Source: Stenotrophomonas bentonitica
GTDB lineage: Bacteria; Pseudomonadota; Gammaproteobacteria; Xanthomonadales; Xanthomonadaceae
Assembly: GCF_002887735.1 (NCBI RefSeq)
Contig: NZ_PKQP01000012.1
Location: 1 to 64,000, forward strand
Direction of reading: 5' to 3'
Length of the DNA stretch: 64,000 bases
Below the pieces are notes generated by a model that did not search any database, had not been told where the DNA came from, and saw only the letters and a list, made by a program, of their open reading frames with translations. The position numbers and the translations under genes were made by a program. This document shows, piece by piece, positions 14,364 to 23,353 of the stretch. Within the stretch, counting starts at the first letter, position 1; every line of letters starts with the position of its first letter.

Positions 14364-16850
14364 TCATGCCTCCCGCAGGGCCAGCGCCGGCGGGGTATGC
14401 AGGATCCGCCGCGTGCCCCACCAGCCGGCCAGCATGCTCAACAGCACGCCCAGCCCACCGCCAAGCAGCAACGGCCCCCAGGGCGGACTCAGCGTCAACT
14501 CGAACACCTGCCGCGCCACCACGCTGCCCAGCAGCGCCGCCGTGCCCACCGCGAGCAACGCCGACAACAGGCCCAGCGCCCCGAACTCGACCAGCACCGC
14601 GCCCCGCAGCTGGCGGCGCGTGGCCCCCAGCGTGCGCAGCACCGCACTGTCATAGCGGCGCTCGCCGGCCGTGGCCTGCAATGCCGCCAGCAGCACCAGT
14701 AGGCCGGCCAGCAGACTGAAGCCCATGACCAGCTGCACCGCCTGCGTCACCCGGTTGATCACCTCGCGCACGCGCTCGAGGATACCGTCGATGTCCAGCA
14801 GCGAAATATTGGGGTACGCCCGGGTCAGCCCGGCCAGCGCCGGTGCCTGCGCGCGCGGCAGGTGGAAAGCGGTGATCAGGTTGTAGGGGGCATCGGCCAC
14901 CGCGCCTTCGTTGAGCAGCAGGAAGAAATTGACCCGGAACGAATCCCAGTCCGCCTTGCGGATGCTGGTGACCGTGAAGCTGCGCTCCTGATCGCCCATC
15001 TGCAGCGTGACCGTGTCGCCCAGCTTCATCCCGTAACGCTCGGCCCAGCCCTGTTCGATCGAGGCTTCCGCCGCGGTACTGCCGGCCTTCCAGAAGGTTC
15101 CGCCGAGCAGCGTGTTGGCCGGCGGGAAATCATGCCGCCACGAGAAGTTGACCGGGCGGTTGGCATCGTCGTCCTCGTTGCTGTTGTCCTCGCGCGCCTG
15201 CCGCTGCGGCGGACGCGCGTTGACCGCCAGCAGGCGACCGGTACTGAACGGCTCGATGCCCGGCGAGACGACGCCCAGCCCGGCCAGGGTCGAGAGCACC
15301 GCATCGCGCTGCTCCGGCTGGATGTTCATCAGGAAGTAGTTCGGCGTATCGGTCGGCAGGCGGTCGCGCCACTGCGCCAACAACCCCGGGCCGATCACCG
15401 ACAGCAGCAGCAGCGAACACAGCGACAGCGACAGGCCGACCAGCTGCATCACCGCCAGGCCGCGCCGCCGCGTCAGCGAGGCCAGGCCCAGTTTCCAGCG
15501 CCCGCGCAGGCGCGGTTGCACGCCACGCAGCAGCCACAGCAGCAGCGCACCGAGCGCACCGGCCAGTGCCGCCAGCGCGGCCAGCCCGCCCAGCACCCAC
15601 GCAGCCAGCTTGACGTCGCCGGTGGCCTGCACCGTGAGCGCGACGGTGGCCGCCAGCGCGGCCGCATAGACCAGCATGGAACTCGGCGGCAACGCCGCGA
15701 AGCTGCGGTTGAGCACGCGCATCGGCGGCACGCTGCGCAGGCGCAGCAGCGGCGGCAGGCCGAAGCCGAGCAGCAGCACCAGGCCGATGCCGGCACCACT
15801 CAGCGCCGGCGTGGCCTGCGGCAGGGGCAGGCGGTTCGGAATCAATCCACCCAGCGCCTGCACCAGCCCGGCCTGCGCGGCCATGCCCAGGCCGATGCCG
15901 ACCAGGCAGGCGGGTACGGCCAGCATGACCAGCTGCAGGGCCATCGCCGCGAGAATGTCGCGCTGGCGCGCGCCCAGGCAGCGCAGGATCGCGACCTGGT
16001 CGATGCGCCGCATCGCGAAGCGGTTGGCGGCCAGCGCCGTGGCGACCCCCGCCAGCAGCACCGCCAGCAACGCGGCCAGCGACAGGAAACGGCCGGCCAG
16101 ATCGAATGCGCCGCGCACCCCGCGCTGGGTATCGTCGATGCCGACGATCCGATAGCCCTTGGCCTGCGGCGTCAGCCACTCGCGGAAGGCGGCGATCTGC
16201 GCCGGCTCGCCGGCGAACATCATCCGGTACGAGGCGCGGCTGCCCGGGCCGAGCAGGCCGGCACGGTCCACATCCATGCGATTGACCAGCAGCGGCGGCG
16301 ACAGCTGCATCAGCTCACCGGAGGTATCCGGCTCGGCCTGCAGCACCCGCGTCACGGTCAACGTGCCTGCGCCGAATTCCAGGGCATCGCCCACCTGCAG
16401 GCCAAGCGCCTGCATCAGCCGCGGATCGGCATAGGCCTGGCCGGGCGGCGGCGTGCCCGCGGTCTCGCTGGCGGTGTCATGCAGGGTGCGGCTGACCCGC
16501 AGTTCGCCGCGCAGCGGATAGCCGTCGGCAACTGCCTTGATGTTGGCCATCTGGCTGTCATCGCCATGGAACAGCACGCTTGGGAAACTGACCATGCGCG
16601 TATGGGCCAGGCCGCGTTCGCGCGCTGCCTCGGCGAAATTCTGCGGCACATCCTCGCGTCCGCTCAGGCCCAGATCACCGCCAAGCATTTCCGCCGCGCT
16701 GCTGGTCAGTGCCAGCGTCACCCGGTTGACCAGCGTGCCCACCGCGGTCATCACCGCCACGCCCAGCACCAGCGCGGCGAACACGGTCAGCAGATCCCCC
16801 GCCAGGAACTCGCGGCGCAGCGCACGCGCCGCGTGGCGCACGACGTTCAT
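14364..16850 (-). CDS. FtsX-like ABC transporter permease (YbbP-like)
   Basis: An 828-residue permease with an N-terminal membrane anchor, a large periplasmic domain and FtsX-type four-helix blocks in the middle and at the C-terminus (for example FAMRRIDQVAILRCLGARQR and YDSAVLRTLGATRRQLRGAV, the paired coupling motifs). It forms a complex with the ATPase encoded just upstream, whose stop overlaps its start by 4 bases. The ybbA-ybbP pair diverging from tesA is the arrangement seen in E. coli. The system belongs to the MacB/LolCDE-like mechanotransmission group, so it probably works on envelope substrates rather than as an importer. Confidence 0.88.
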   Translation of the reverse strand: MNVVRHAARALRREFLAGDLLTVFAALVLGVAVMTAVGTLVNRVTLALTSSAAEMLGGDLGLSGREDVPQNFAEAARERGLAHTRMVSFPSVLFHGDDSQMANIKAVADGYPLRGELRVSRTLHDTASETAGTPPPGQAYADPRLMQALGLQVGDALEFGAGTLTVTRVLQAEPDTSGELMQLSPPLLVNRMDVDRAGLLGPGSRASYRMMFAGEPAQIAAFREWLTPQAKGYRIVGIDDTQRGVRGAFDLAGRFLSLAALLAVLLAGVATALAANRFAMRRIDQVAILRCLGARQRDILAAMALQLVMLAVPACLVGIGLGMAAQAGLVQALGGLIPNRLPLPQATPALSGAGIGLVLLLGFGLPPLLRLRSVPPMRVLNRSFAALPPSSMLVYAAALAATVALTVQATGDVKLAAWVLGGLAALAALAGALGALLLWLLRGVQPRLRGRWKLGLASLTRRRGLAVMQLVGLSLSLCSLLLLSVIGPGLLAQWRDRLPTDTPNYFLMNIQPEQRDAVLSTLAGLGVVSPGIEPFSTGRLLAVNARPPQRQAREDNSNEDDDANRPVNFSWRHDFPPANTLLGGTFWKAGSTAAEASIEQGWAERYGMKLGDTVTLQMGDQERSFTVTSIRKADWDSFRVNFFLLLNEGAVADAPYNLITAFHLPRAQAPALAGLTRAYPNISLLDIDGILERVREVINRVTQAVQLVMGFSLLAGLLVLLAALQATAGERRYDSAVLRTLGATRRQLRGAVLVEFGALGLLSALLAVGTAALLGSVVARQVFELTLSPPWGPLLLGGGLGVLLSMLAGWWGTRRILHTPPALALREA

Positions 16851-17578
16851 GCGCCCACGCCAGCAACGGTATCGGCCAGGCGGCCACCGTCGAGCTGGTA
16901 GATGCGCTCGCAGCGCTGGGCCAGGCGCAGGTCATGGGTGACCAGCACCAGGGTGGTATCACTGGTGGCATTGAGCGCGAACAGCAGGTCGCTGATCTGC
17001 TGCCCGGTGGCCTGGTCCAGGCTGCCGGTGGGCTCATCGGCGAACAGGATGCGCGGCCGTGCCACGAAGGCGCGGGCGAGCGCCACACGCTGCTGCTCGC
17101 CACCGGAAAGCTGGCGCGGGTAGTGACGCGCACGGTGGCCCAGGCCGACCTGCTCCAGCACCTCGCGCACCCGCGCGGCATCCTCGCGGCCGGCCAGCTC
17201 CAGCGGCAGCGCGATGTTCTCTTCGGCGGTCAGGGCCGGCAGCAGATGGAAACTCTGGAAGACGAAACCCACTTCGCGCGCGCGCAGCTGCGCGCGGGCT
17301 TCCTCATCGAGCGTGTTGAGATCGGCACCGGCCAGCGCGATGCTGCCGTGGCTCGGCAGGTCCAGCCCGGCGAGCAGGCCGAGCAGGGTGGTCTTGCCCG
17401 AACCTGAAGCGCCGACGATGGCCACGCTCTCGCCTTCATGGACGGTCATGTCAATGTTGTCCAGTATGTGGACTTCACCCTCCGGGCCACGTGCGGACTT
17501 GCCCACGTTGTGGGCGGCGATGGCGACGGGCGCGCTGCGGGGGGACAGGCTGTCGATGAGGATTCTCCAATGAACCAA
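16847..17578 (-). CDS. ABC transporter ATP-binding protein (YbbA-like)
   Basis: ATPase of about 243 residues for the FtsX-type permease. Walker A is GASGSGKTTLLG, the Q-loop FVFQSFHLLP, the signature LSGGEQQRVALARAF, Walker B ILFADEPTGSLD and the switch His in LVTHD. The LPALTAEENIALPLELAG segment is typical of the MacB/LolD branch. The start is not clear: no in-frame ATG exists near the expected N-terminus. A TTG at 17578 is given, which would overlap the divergent tesA start. The reading frame stays open far upstream, to 18310, through tesA. Confidence 0.85.
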   Translation of the reverse strand: MVHWRILIDSLSPRSAPVAIAAHNVGKSARGPEGEVHILDNIDMTVHEGESVAIVGASGSGKTTLLGLLAGLDLPSHGSIALAGADLNTLDEEARAQLRAREVGFVFQSFHLLPALTAEENIALPLELAGREDAARVREVLEQVGLGHRARHYPRQLSGGEQQRVALARAFVARPRILFADEPTGSLDQATGQQISDLLFALNATSDTTLVLVTHDLRLAQRCERIYQLDGGRLADTVAGVGA

Positions 17579-18220
17579 GCAAGTGGAAAGGGCCGTGCGG
17601 CCCCGATGGGCTGGCTGCTGGCATGGTTGCTGCTGATGCCGATGCTGGCCTGTGCCAAGGGTCCGGACACCCGTGCAGCGGTGCTGGTGGTCGGCGACAG
17701 CCTCAGTGCCGCCCACAATATCCCGGCCGCGTCGGGCTGGGTAAACCTGCTTCAGCAGCGGGTCAAACAACAGATCAAGCCGCCGCCGGCGATCATCAAT
17801 GCCAGCATCAGTGGCGAAACCACCGCCGGCGCGCTGACCCGCCTGCCGGGCCTGCTGGAGAAGCACCGCCCTTCGGTGGTGGTGATCGAGCTGGGTGGAA
17901 ACGATGCGCTGCGCGGGCTCACTCCGGCCCAGCTGCGCGGCAACCTGGAAAAGATGATCGTGGCCAGCCAGAAGGCCGGCGCCAAGGTGCTGCTGCTGGG
18001 CATCGACGTGCCGCCCAACTACGGCCCGGCCTACCGCCAGCGCCTGCGCAAGACCTATGCGGAGCTGGCCCGGCAGTACGACGTACCGCTGCTGCCGTTC
18101 CTGCTGGAAGGCGTGGCGCTGAAGCCCAACCTGATGCAGGCCGACGGGCTGCACCCCACCGCAGCTGCGCAGCCGCAGGTGCTGGACAACGTCTGGCCGC
18201 TGCTCAAACCCCTGCTTTGA
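17570..18220 (+). CDS. tesA: arylesterase / acyl-CoA thioesterase I (TesA, SGNH family)
   Basis: A 216-residue secreted SGNH hydrolase. A signal peptide (about residues 1-29, ending MLACA) precedes block I VVGDSLSAAHN with the catalytic Ser, block II with Gly in ISGETTAGA, block III GGNDALRG and block V DGLHPTAAAQ with the Asp/His pair. Family members hydrolyse thioesters and aryl esters in the periplasm. It is divergent from ybbA, with start regions that overlap, as in E. coli tesA-ybbAP. Confidence 0.92.
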   Translation: MNQASGKGRAAPMGWLLAWLLLMPMLACAKGPDTRAAVLVVGDSLSAAHNIPAASGWVNLLQQRVKQQIKPPPAIINASISGETTAGALTRLPGLLEKHRPSVVVIELGGNDALRGLTPAQLRGNLEKMIVASQKAGAKVLLLGIDVPPNYGPAYRQRLRKTYAELARQYDVPLLPFLLEGVALKPNLMQADGLHPTAAAQPQVLDNVWPLLKPLL

Positions 18221-18297
18221 TCGGTGTGTGAGGAACTTCACGCCGCGTCCACTGGCGATGCGGCATGTTTCACAAAGCTGAAGAAAGAGGGAATCCC

Positions 18298-19011
18298 ATG
18301 CGTCAGACAAAGGAGACCTCCGGCCTGGTGCTGGTGGTCGAAGACAACCGTAATATTTCCGAGATGATCGGCGAGTACCTGGAAGGGCGCGGCTTTGAAG
18401 TCGACTACGCCCAGGATGGGCTGGACGGTTATCGTCTGGCGGCCGAGAACAGCTACGACGTGGTCGTGCTGGACCTGATGCTGCCGCGTCTGGACGGCAT
18501 CGAGGTCTGTCGCCGCCTGCGCAACGACGCCCGCAAGTCGACGCCGGTGCTGATGCTGACCGCGCGCGACACGCTGGACGACAAGCTCACCGGCCTGGGG
18601 TTCGGCGCCGATGACTACCTGACCAAGCCGTTCGCGATCCAGGAACTGGAAGCCCGCCTGCGCGCGCTGATCCGCCGCGAGCGTCGCCAGGTCGGCTCGG
18701 AAGTGCTCAAGGTCGCCGACCTCGTGCTCGATCCGGTCAGCATGCGCGCCACCCGTGCCGGGACCGAACTGCAGCTCTCGCCGATCGGCCTGCGCCTGCT
18801 GACGATCCTCATGCGCGAATCGCCGCGTGTGGTGACCCGCCAGGAAATCGAACGCGAGATCTGGGGCAATGGCCTGCCCGACTCGGACACCCTGCGCAGC
18901 CATCTGTACAACCTGCGCAAGATCATCGACAAGCCGTTCGACCGCCCGCTGCTGCACACGGTGCAGAGTGCCGGTTACCGCATTGCCGATATCGCCCAGC
19001 CGATGAGCTGA
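18298..19011 (+). CDS. OmpR/PhoB-family response regulator
   Basis: A 237-residue two-domain regulator. The receiver domain has the acidic pocket (VVEDNRN), the phospho-acceptor D59 in VVLDLMLPR, the Thr in LMLTAR and Lys in DYLTKPF. The C-terminal winged helix ends in the usual DNA-binding form (SHLYNLRKIIDKPF, LLHTVQSAGYRI). The ATG at 18298 follows GAGGG. The histidine kinase gene lies 166 bases downstream with a hairpin between, so kinase output may be set separately. Target genes cannot be inferred. Confidence 0.9.
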   Translation: MRQTKETSGLVLVVEDNRNISEMIGEYLEGRGFEVDYAQDGLDGYRLAAENSYDVVVLDLMLPRLDGIEVCRRLRNDARKSTPVLMLTARDTLDDKLTGLGFGADDYLTKPFAIQELEARLRALIRRERRQVGSEVLKVADLVLDPVSMRATRAGTELQLSPIGLRLLTILMRESPRVVTRQEIEREIWGNGLPDSDTLRSHLYNLRKIIDKPFDRPLLHTVQSAGYRIADIAQPMS

Positions 19012-19080
19012 CAGGGGATCCATCGCCGCTCGGCCACCTGCCGGTGAGCTGGGCGGCGACCCTCCGGCACCCTCTGGAGC

Positions 19081-19112
19081 ATGACGGCCCGGCGCTTGCC
19101 GGGCCGTTGTCA
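19081..19112 (+). terminator. hairpin between response regulator and kinase genes
   Basis: ATGACGGCCCGGC, loop GCTT, then GCCGGGCCGTTGTCAT: an interrupted stem with a perfect GC-rich core and no clear T-run. It could partly terminate or stabilise the regulator mRNA. Confidence 0.5.
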
Positions 19113-19177
19113 TGGTTTGCACGATGGAATCACGGCAAGCTTTCCTATAATCGCCGCGAACCGCCCTGGACCCCGTA

Positions 19178-20449
19178 ATGCCGCACGGTCTGCCGCGCAA
19201 GATCCGCATCGTCTTCATCCTCCAAGCCGTGCTCGCCAGCCTGGGCATCCTGCTGGGCGCATGGCTGGTGTCGTTGGTGATCAAGCACAGCCTGGTCAGC
19301 AGCGCGCTGCAGGAAGAGGCCAGCTATTACTGGCAATTGCACGAGGCCTCGCCGGTGCAGCCGCCGCCCAACACCCAGAACATCCGCGGGTATCTGCTCG
19401 AGACCGGGCAGTCGCCGCTGAGCCTGCCAGCCAACCTTCGCACGCTCCCTCCTGGCTTCCACGAGCTCAAGGACGACGACCAACTGGTGCTGGTCGATGT
19501 GCGTCCGGAAGGCCGCCTGTACCTGGTGTTCCTGCGCTCGCGCGCGGAGATGCTGGCGTTCTGGTTCGGCGTGGTGCCGGTGCTGCTGACCCTGCTGGCC
19601 GTCTATGGCGCCTCCTGGATCACCTACCGCGCCTCCAAACGGCTGGTCTCGCCGGTCAACTGGCTGGCCAGGCGCGTGTCGCGCTGGGATCCCGGGCACC
19701 CGGAGGCGGCCGATCTGGCGCCGGCCAAACTGCCGGCCGACATGCAGGGCGAGACCCGCCAGCTGGCCGCCGCGCTGCACTCGTTGGCGACCAAGGTCAC
19801 CGCGCACGTCGCGCGCGAACGCAACTTCACCCGCGATGCCAGCCACGAGCTGCGCACCCCGCTCACCGTGATCCGCGTGGCCAGCGACATGGCACTGGGC
19901 GACCAGGACATGACGCCACGCCTGCGCCGTGGCCTGCAGCGCATCCAGCGCGCCGGGCGTGACATGGAAGCGGTGATCGATGCCTTCCTGATCCTGGCCC
20001 GCGAGGCCGATGTCGAGCCGCAGGTCGAACTGTTCGACGTCAATGAGATCGTCCGCTACGAGGTCGACAACGCCCGCGAGCTGATCGCCGGGCGACCGGT
20101 CGAGATCCACCTGCACAGCCACGGCCCGGTGATGCTGCACGCCCCGCCGCGGGTACTGCAGGTGGTGGTCAGCAACCTGCTGCGCAATGCCTGCAGTTAC
20201 ACCGACGAAGGCCGGATCGATGTCGATGTCGAAGACGACCGGGTGGTCGTGCGCGATACCGGCATCGGTATGTCGCCCGAAGCGCTCAGCCGCGCGTTCG
20301 AGCCGTTCTACCGTGCTGAACCCAGCCGCCCGCAGGGCACCGGGCTGGGGCTGTCGATCGTGCGCCGGCTGTGCGACCGCTTCGGCTGGAAGATCGGCCT
20401 GAGCAGTGCGCCCGGGCAGGGCACCCAGGCCACGATCCACTACCGTTGA
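19178..20449 (+). CDS. sensor histidine kinase
   Basis: A 423-residue membrane kinase. There are two membrane segments (about 10-33 and 125-148) around a ~90-residue periplasmic sensor, then a HAMP-like linker (SKRLVSPVNWLARRVSRW), the H-box FTRDASHELRTPLT with H223, N-box LLRNACSYT, G1 DTGIGMS, F-box FEPFYRAE and G2 GTGLGLSIVRRL. The sensor domain contains a proline-rich loop and no recognised ligand fold. It is the presumed partner of the response regulator upstream. Confidence 0.92.
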   Translation: MPHGLPRKIRIVFILQAVLASLGILLGAWLVSLVIKHSLVSSALQEEASYYWQLHEASPVQPPPNTQNIRGYLLETGQSPLSLPANLRTLPPGFHELKDDDQLVLVDVRPEGRLYLVFLRSRAEMLAFWFGVVPVLLTLLAVYGASWITYRASKRLVSPVNWLARRVSRWDPGHPEAADLAPAKLPADMQGETRQLAAALHSLATKVTAHVARERNFTRDASHELRTPLTVIRVASDMALGDQDMTPRLRRGLQRIQRAGRDMEAVIDAFLILAREADVEPQVELFDVNEIVRYEVDNARELIAGRPVEIHLHSHGPVMLHAPPRVLQVVVSNLLRNACSYTDEGRIDVDVEDDRVVVRDTGIGMSPEALSRAFEPFYRAEPSRPQGTGLGLSIVRRLCDRFGWKIGLSSAPGQGTQATIHYR

Positions 20450-20452
20450 ATC

Positions 20453-20473
20453 GGGGAGGCGCGGCGCCTCCCC
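20453..20473. terminator. bidirectional hairpin between convergent genes
   Basis: GGGGAGGC, loop GCGGC, GCCTCCCC between the kinase stop and the convergent SGNH hydrolase stop. There is no T-run on either side. Confidence 0.6.
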
Positions 20474-20480
20474 GCCTGGT

Positions 20481-21188
20481 TCAGTCGCACTGCACCTTGG
20501 GCGCCAGCGCCTTGCGCCAGATCGCATAGCCTTCCGGGGTCATGTGCAGCATGTCCTCGCGGAACAGCGCGGCGCGTGGCTGGCCATCGACACCGAGCAT
20601 CGGCGTGTAGACATCGGTGTAGCCGGTGTTGGGCAGCGAGGCCAGGGCCTTCTGGATCAAGCCGTTGGCTTCCACCACCGCGGGTAGCAGGTTCGCGCGC
20701 GACGGGCTGGGCTTGATCGAGATGATCTCCACCGTCGTCTTGGGCAGGTCGCGGTGCACGCGCTGCACGAAGGCCACCACGTCATCGCGGACCTGGGCCG
20801 GGCTGCGGCCGCTGTTGAGGTCGTTGTCGCCGGCGTAGAAGAACACCTTGCACGGCGCATACGGGATCACGATGCGGTCGGCATACCAGGTGCTGTCGCG
20901 CACTTCCGAGCCGCCGAAGCCGCGGTTGAACACCGGCTGGCCCGGGAAATCGGTGGCCAGGCTCTCCCACATGCGTACCGAGGAGCTGCCGATGAACTCG
21001 ATGCCGCCGCGCGGCGGTGGGCTGGCCGCGTCCTGCGCCGCGAACTGCGCCATGTCGCCGGCCCACGCCACGTTGGAGACCTGGGTCGGCACCTGCGGTG
21101 CGGCAGGGGCGGGGGAGCGCGCCAGCGCGGGCAGGGCGGCCCCCAGGGCAAGAGCGAGCAGAAGGGGGCGGGCACGACGGTGCAGCAT
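20481..21188 (-). CDS. secreted SGNH/GDSL-family hydrolase
   Basis: A 235-residue protein with a signal peptide (RRARPLLLALALGAALPALA). Blocks are visible: EFIGSSSVRMWESL with the nucleophile Ser, NRGFGGSEVRDS, FFYAGDNDLNSGRSP and the Asp/His pair in DMLHMTPEGYAIW. The variant GSSS block I is typical of the GDSL-like lipase/acylhydrolase group that includes cell-wall-active esterases; the substrate is not known. The ATG at 21188 is used because AGGAG lies at ideal distance; a TTG two codons upstream is possible. Confidence 0.85.
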   Translation of the reverse strand: MLHRRARPLLLALALGAALPALARSPAPAAPQVPTQVSNVAWAGDMAQFAAQDAASPPPRGGIEFIGSSSVRMWESLATDFPGQPVFNRGFGGSEVRDSTWYADRIVIPYAPCKVFFYAGDNDLNSGRSPAQVRDDVVAFVQRVHRDLPKTTVEIISIKPSPSRANLLPAVVEANGLIQKALASLPNTGYTDVYTPMLGVDGQPRAALFREDMLHMTPEGYAIWRKALAPKVQCD

Positions 21189-21419
21189 GGACAACTCCTG
21201 TGGTGGGGCGCCTGGGGCGCCCGGACGGGTAGACGTTCATCATAGAAGTTGCGGCCCGGCCGCGCTTTACCACGGACGGGCGTTGGCCGCCTTCGACAAT
21301 GCCCCGACCCGCTTATGGCAAAATGAGGGATTGCCTGCCCCATTCAGCGATGCCCATGACTGTCTGCCGTGTGCTGTTCCTGCCGTTCCGGCGTGCGTTG
21401 CCGACCGGGGTGCCTGCCC

Positions 21420-21800
21420 ATGGCCGATGAAATCGGCCACCTGCCGCGCGGCCCCAAGCGCATCTTCAAGGCCGCGGTGTGGTCCTGGCAGGGGTTGCGT
21501 GCAGCCTGGCTGCACGAGTCCTCGTTCCGGCTGGAGGTCTACCTGCTGATCGTGCTCGCGCCGCTGGCACTCTGGCTCGGCCAGACCCCGGTGGAACGCG
21601 CGCTGATGATCGGCTCGGTGCTGCTGGTGCTGGCCATGGAACTGGCCAATTCGGCGATCGAGGCGGTGATCGAGCGCTACGGCGCGGAGTTCCACGAGCT
21701 CGCCGGTCGCGCCAAGGACATGGGCTCGGCCGCGGTCTTCGTGCTGATGATGAACGTACTGGTGTGCTGGGTCCTGATCCTGCTGCCGCAGATCCTCTGA
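21420..21800 (+). CDS. dgkA: diacylglycerol kinase
   Basis: A 126-residue three-helix inner-membrane kinase that recycles diacylglycerol to phosphatidic acid. The family core is clear: SSFRLEVYLLIVLAPLAL, ERALMIGSVLLVLAMELANS, then AIEAVIERYG and ELAGRAKDMGSAAVFV. The ATG at 21420 gives normal DgkA length; an upstream ATG at 21369 would add a Cys/Arg-rich non-family leader. It is followed 54 bases later by the TerC-type gene. Confidence 0.93.
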   Translation: MADEIGHLPRGPKRIFKAAVWSWQGLRAAWLHESSFRLEVYLLIVLAPLALWLGQTPVERALMIGSVLLVLAMELANSAIEAVIERYGAEFHELAGRAKDMGSAAVFVLMMNVLVCWVLILLPQIL

Positions 21801-21854
21801 CGTAACACCTCTGACGCGTTACGCGCGTCATCCCCCCTGTAAGGATGGAAGTCC

Positions 21855-22604
21855 ATGTTCCTTGAGTTGTTGTCCGACCCCAATGTCTGGTTGACCCTGT
21901 TCACGCTGAGCGCGCTGGAAATCGTGCTGGGCATCGACAACCTGGTCTTCATCTCGATCGCGGTGAGCAAGCTGCCCGAAGCGCGCCGCCCGTTCGCGCG
22001 CAAACTCGGCATCGCGGTGGCCTGCATCACCCGCATCCTGCTGCTGGTCTCGCTGGCCTACCTGGCCCACATGGAAGCCAACCTGTTCACCATCGCCGGC
22101 ATGGGCATCTCCATCCGCGATCTGGTGCTGATCCTCGGTGGCCTGTTCCTGATCATCAAGGGCACCATGGAGATCCGCGAGCTGATCACCGGCGGCGAAG
22201 ACGAAGACCCGACCACCACCAAGGCCTCGGCCGTGTTCGGCATGGTGATCGCGCAGATCGCCGTGATCGACATCGTGTTCTCGCTGGACTCGGTGATCAC
22301 CGCCGTCGGCATCGCCGACCACATCCCGGTGATGGTCGCCGCGATCCTGCTGTCGGTGGCCGTCATGCTGCTGGCCGCCAACCCGCTGGGCCGCTTCATC
22401 GACGCCAACCCGACCGTGAAGATGCTGGCCCTGGCCTTCATCCTGCTGATCGGCGTGGTGCTGATCCTGGACGGCCTGGGCGTGCACGTGCCCAAGCCCT
22501 ACATCTATGCCGCGATGGGCTTCTCGGTGCTGGTGGAATGGCTGAACCTGCTGATGCGCCGCCGCGCCGTGGCCCACAACGTGCCGGGTGCCGGCAACTG
22601 GTAA
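21855..22604 (+). CDS. TerC/Alx-family membrane protein
   Basis: A 249-residue integral membrane protein of the TerC group, with seven or so hydrophobic helices. Conserved acidic membrane motifs are LEIVLGIDNLVFISIAVSKL near the N-terminus and AVIDIVFSLDSVITAVG in the middle. Relatives export or handle metal ions (Mn2+ in recent studies of the family) or affect tellurite resistance. No yybP-like manganese riboswitch fits in the 54-base gap upstream. A ribosome site AAGGATGG precedes the ATG. Confidence 0.88.
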   Translation: MFLELLSDPNVWLTLFTLSALEIVLGIDNLVFISIAVSKLPEARRPFARKLGIAVACITRILLLVSLAYLAHMEANLFTIAGMGISIRDLVLILGGLFLIIKGTMEIRELITGGEDEDPTTTKASAVFGMVIAQIAVIDIVFSLDSVITAVGIADHIPVMVAAILLSVAVMLLAANPLGRFIDANPTVKMLALAFILLIGVVLILDGLGVHVPKPYIYAAMGFSVLVEWLNLLMRRRAVAHNVPGAGNW

Positions 22605-22608
22605 GGGG

Positions 22609-22636
22609 GTAGGTGCCGACCTTTGGTCGATACCCA
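22609..22636 (+). repeat. GTAG-headed REP palindrome, imperfect
   Basis: GTAG then GTGCCGACC, loop TTT, GGTCGATAC. It lies 4 bases beyond the terC-like stop. The right arm has drifted from the intact copies at 43051 and 51557. Confidence 0.6.
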
Positions 22637-22698
22637 CATCCGCTTTACCCGGAACATGGCATGCTCCGGATCCCGTTCATCGAGATCCGGAGCCGGCC

Positions 22699-23349
22699 AT
22701 GCGATCGTTCTCCCGTTTGTTGTGCCTGGCCGTGCTGGCCTCCCTGTTGTCCGGTTGCGGCTACAACGCCATCCAGCAGAAGGATGAGCAGGTCAAGGCG
22801 GGCTGGGCCGAGGTGCTCAACCAGTACAAGCGCCGCGCCGATCTGATCCCCAACCTGGTGCAGACCGTGGAAGGCTATGCCAACCAGGAACGCCAGGTCC
22901 TGACCGACGTCACCAACGCCCGTGCACGCGTGGGGCAGGTCAACGTCAACGCCGACGATGCCGACTCCCTCAAGCAGTTCCAGCAGGCCCAGGGCGAACT
23001 GAGCGGCGCGCTGTCACGCCTGCTGGTGGTCACCGAGAATTACCCGAACCTGAAGTCCGACCAGGGTTTCCGCGATCTGCAGGCGCAGCTGGAAGGCACC
23101 GAGAACCGGATCACCGTGGCGCGCGGCCGCTATATCCAGATGGTGCAGGACTACAACACCTACATCCGCCAGTTCCCGCAGGTGATCACTGCCAAGCTGT
23201 TCGGCTATGCGACCAAGCCGAACTTCACGGTGGAGAACGAAGCGCAGATCTCGCAGCCGCCGGCAGTCAAGTTCGGTTCGCAACAACCGGCCCCGGCGCC
23301 TGCGCCGCAGCCGCAGGCCCCGCAGCAGCAGCCACAGCCGGCGAACTGA
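22699..23349 (+). CDS. LemA-family lipoprotein
   Basis: A 216-residue LemA protein. The lipobox LLSGC places a modified Cys near residue 20. The family core follows: NAIQQKDEQVKAGWAEVLNQ, then YKRRADLIPNLVQTVEGYA, ENYPNLKSDQGFRDLQAQLE, GTENRITVARGRYIQMVQDYN. The tail is Pro/Gln/Ala-rich. The fold is a long helical bundle at the membrane with no known enzyme activity. It is followed 4 bases later by two TPM-domain genes, a linkage seen in many bacteria. Confidence 0.9.
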   Translation: MRSFSRLLCLAVLASLLSGCGYNAIQQKDEQVKAGWAEVLNQYKRRADLIPNLVQTVEGYANQERQVLTDVTNARARVGQVNVNADDADSLKQFQQAQGELSGALSRLLVVTENYPNLKSDQGFRDLQAQLEGTENRITVARGRYIQMVQDYNTYIRQFPQVITAKLFGYATKPNFTVENEAQISQPPAVKFGSQQPAPAPAPQPQAPQQQPQPAN

Positions 23350-23353
23350 GCCC

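Noticed and set aside
14862..16901. 679-residue plus-strand frame antisense to the FtsX-like permease
   Set aside because: Composition is dominated by Gln, Arg, His and Gly, as expected from the complement of a G+C-rich gene. The opposite strand has clear permease motifs.
21801..21854. manganese (yybP-ykoY) riboswitch before the TerC-type gene
   Set aside because: Only 54 bases are available and the conserved riboswitch core is not visible.
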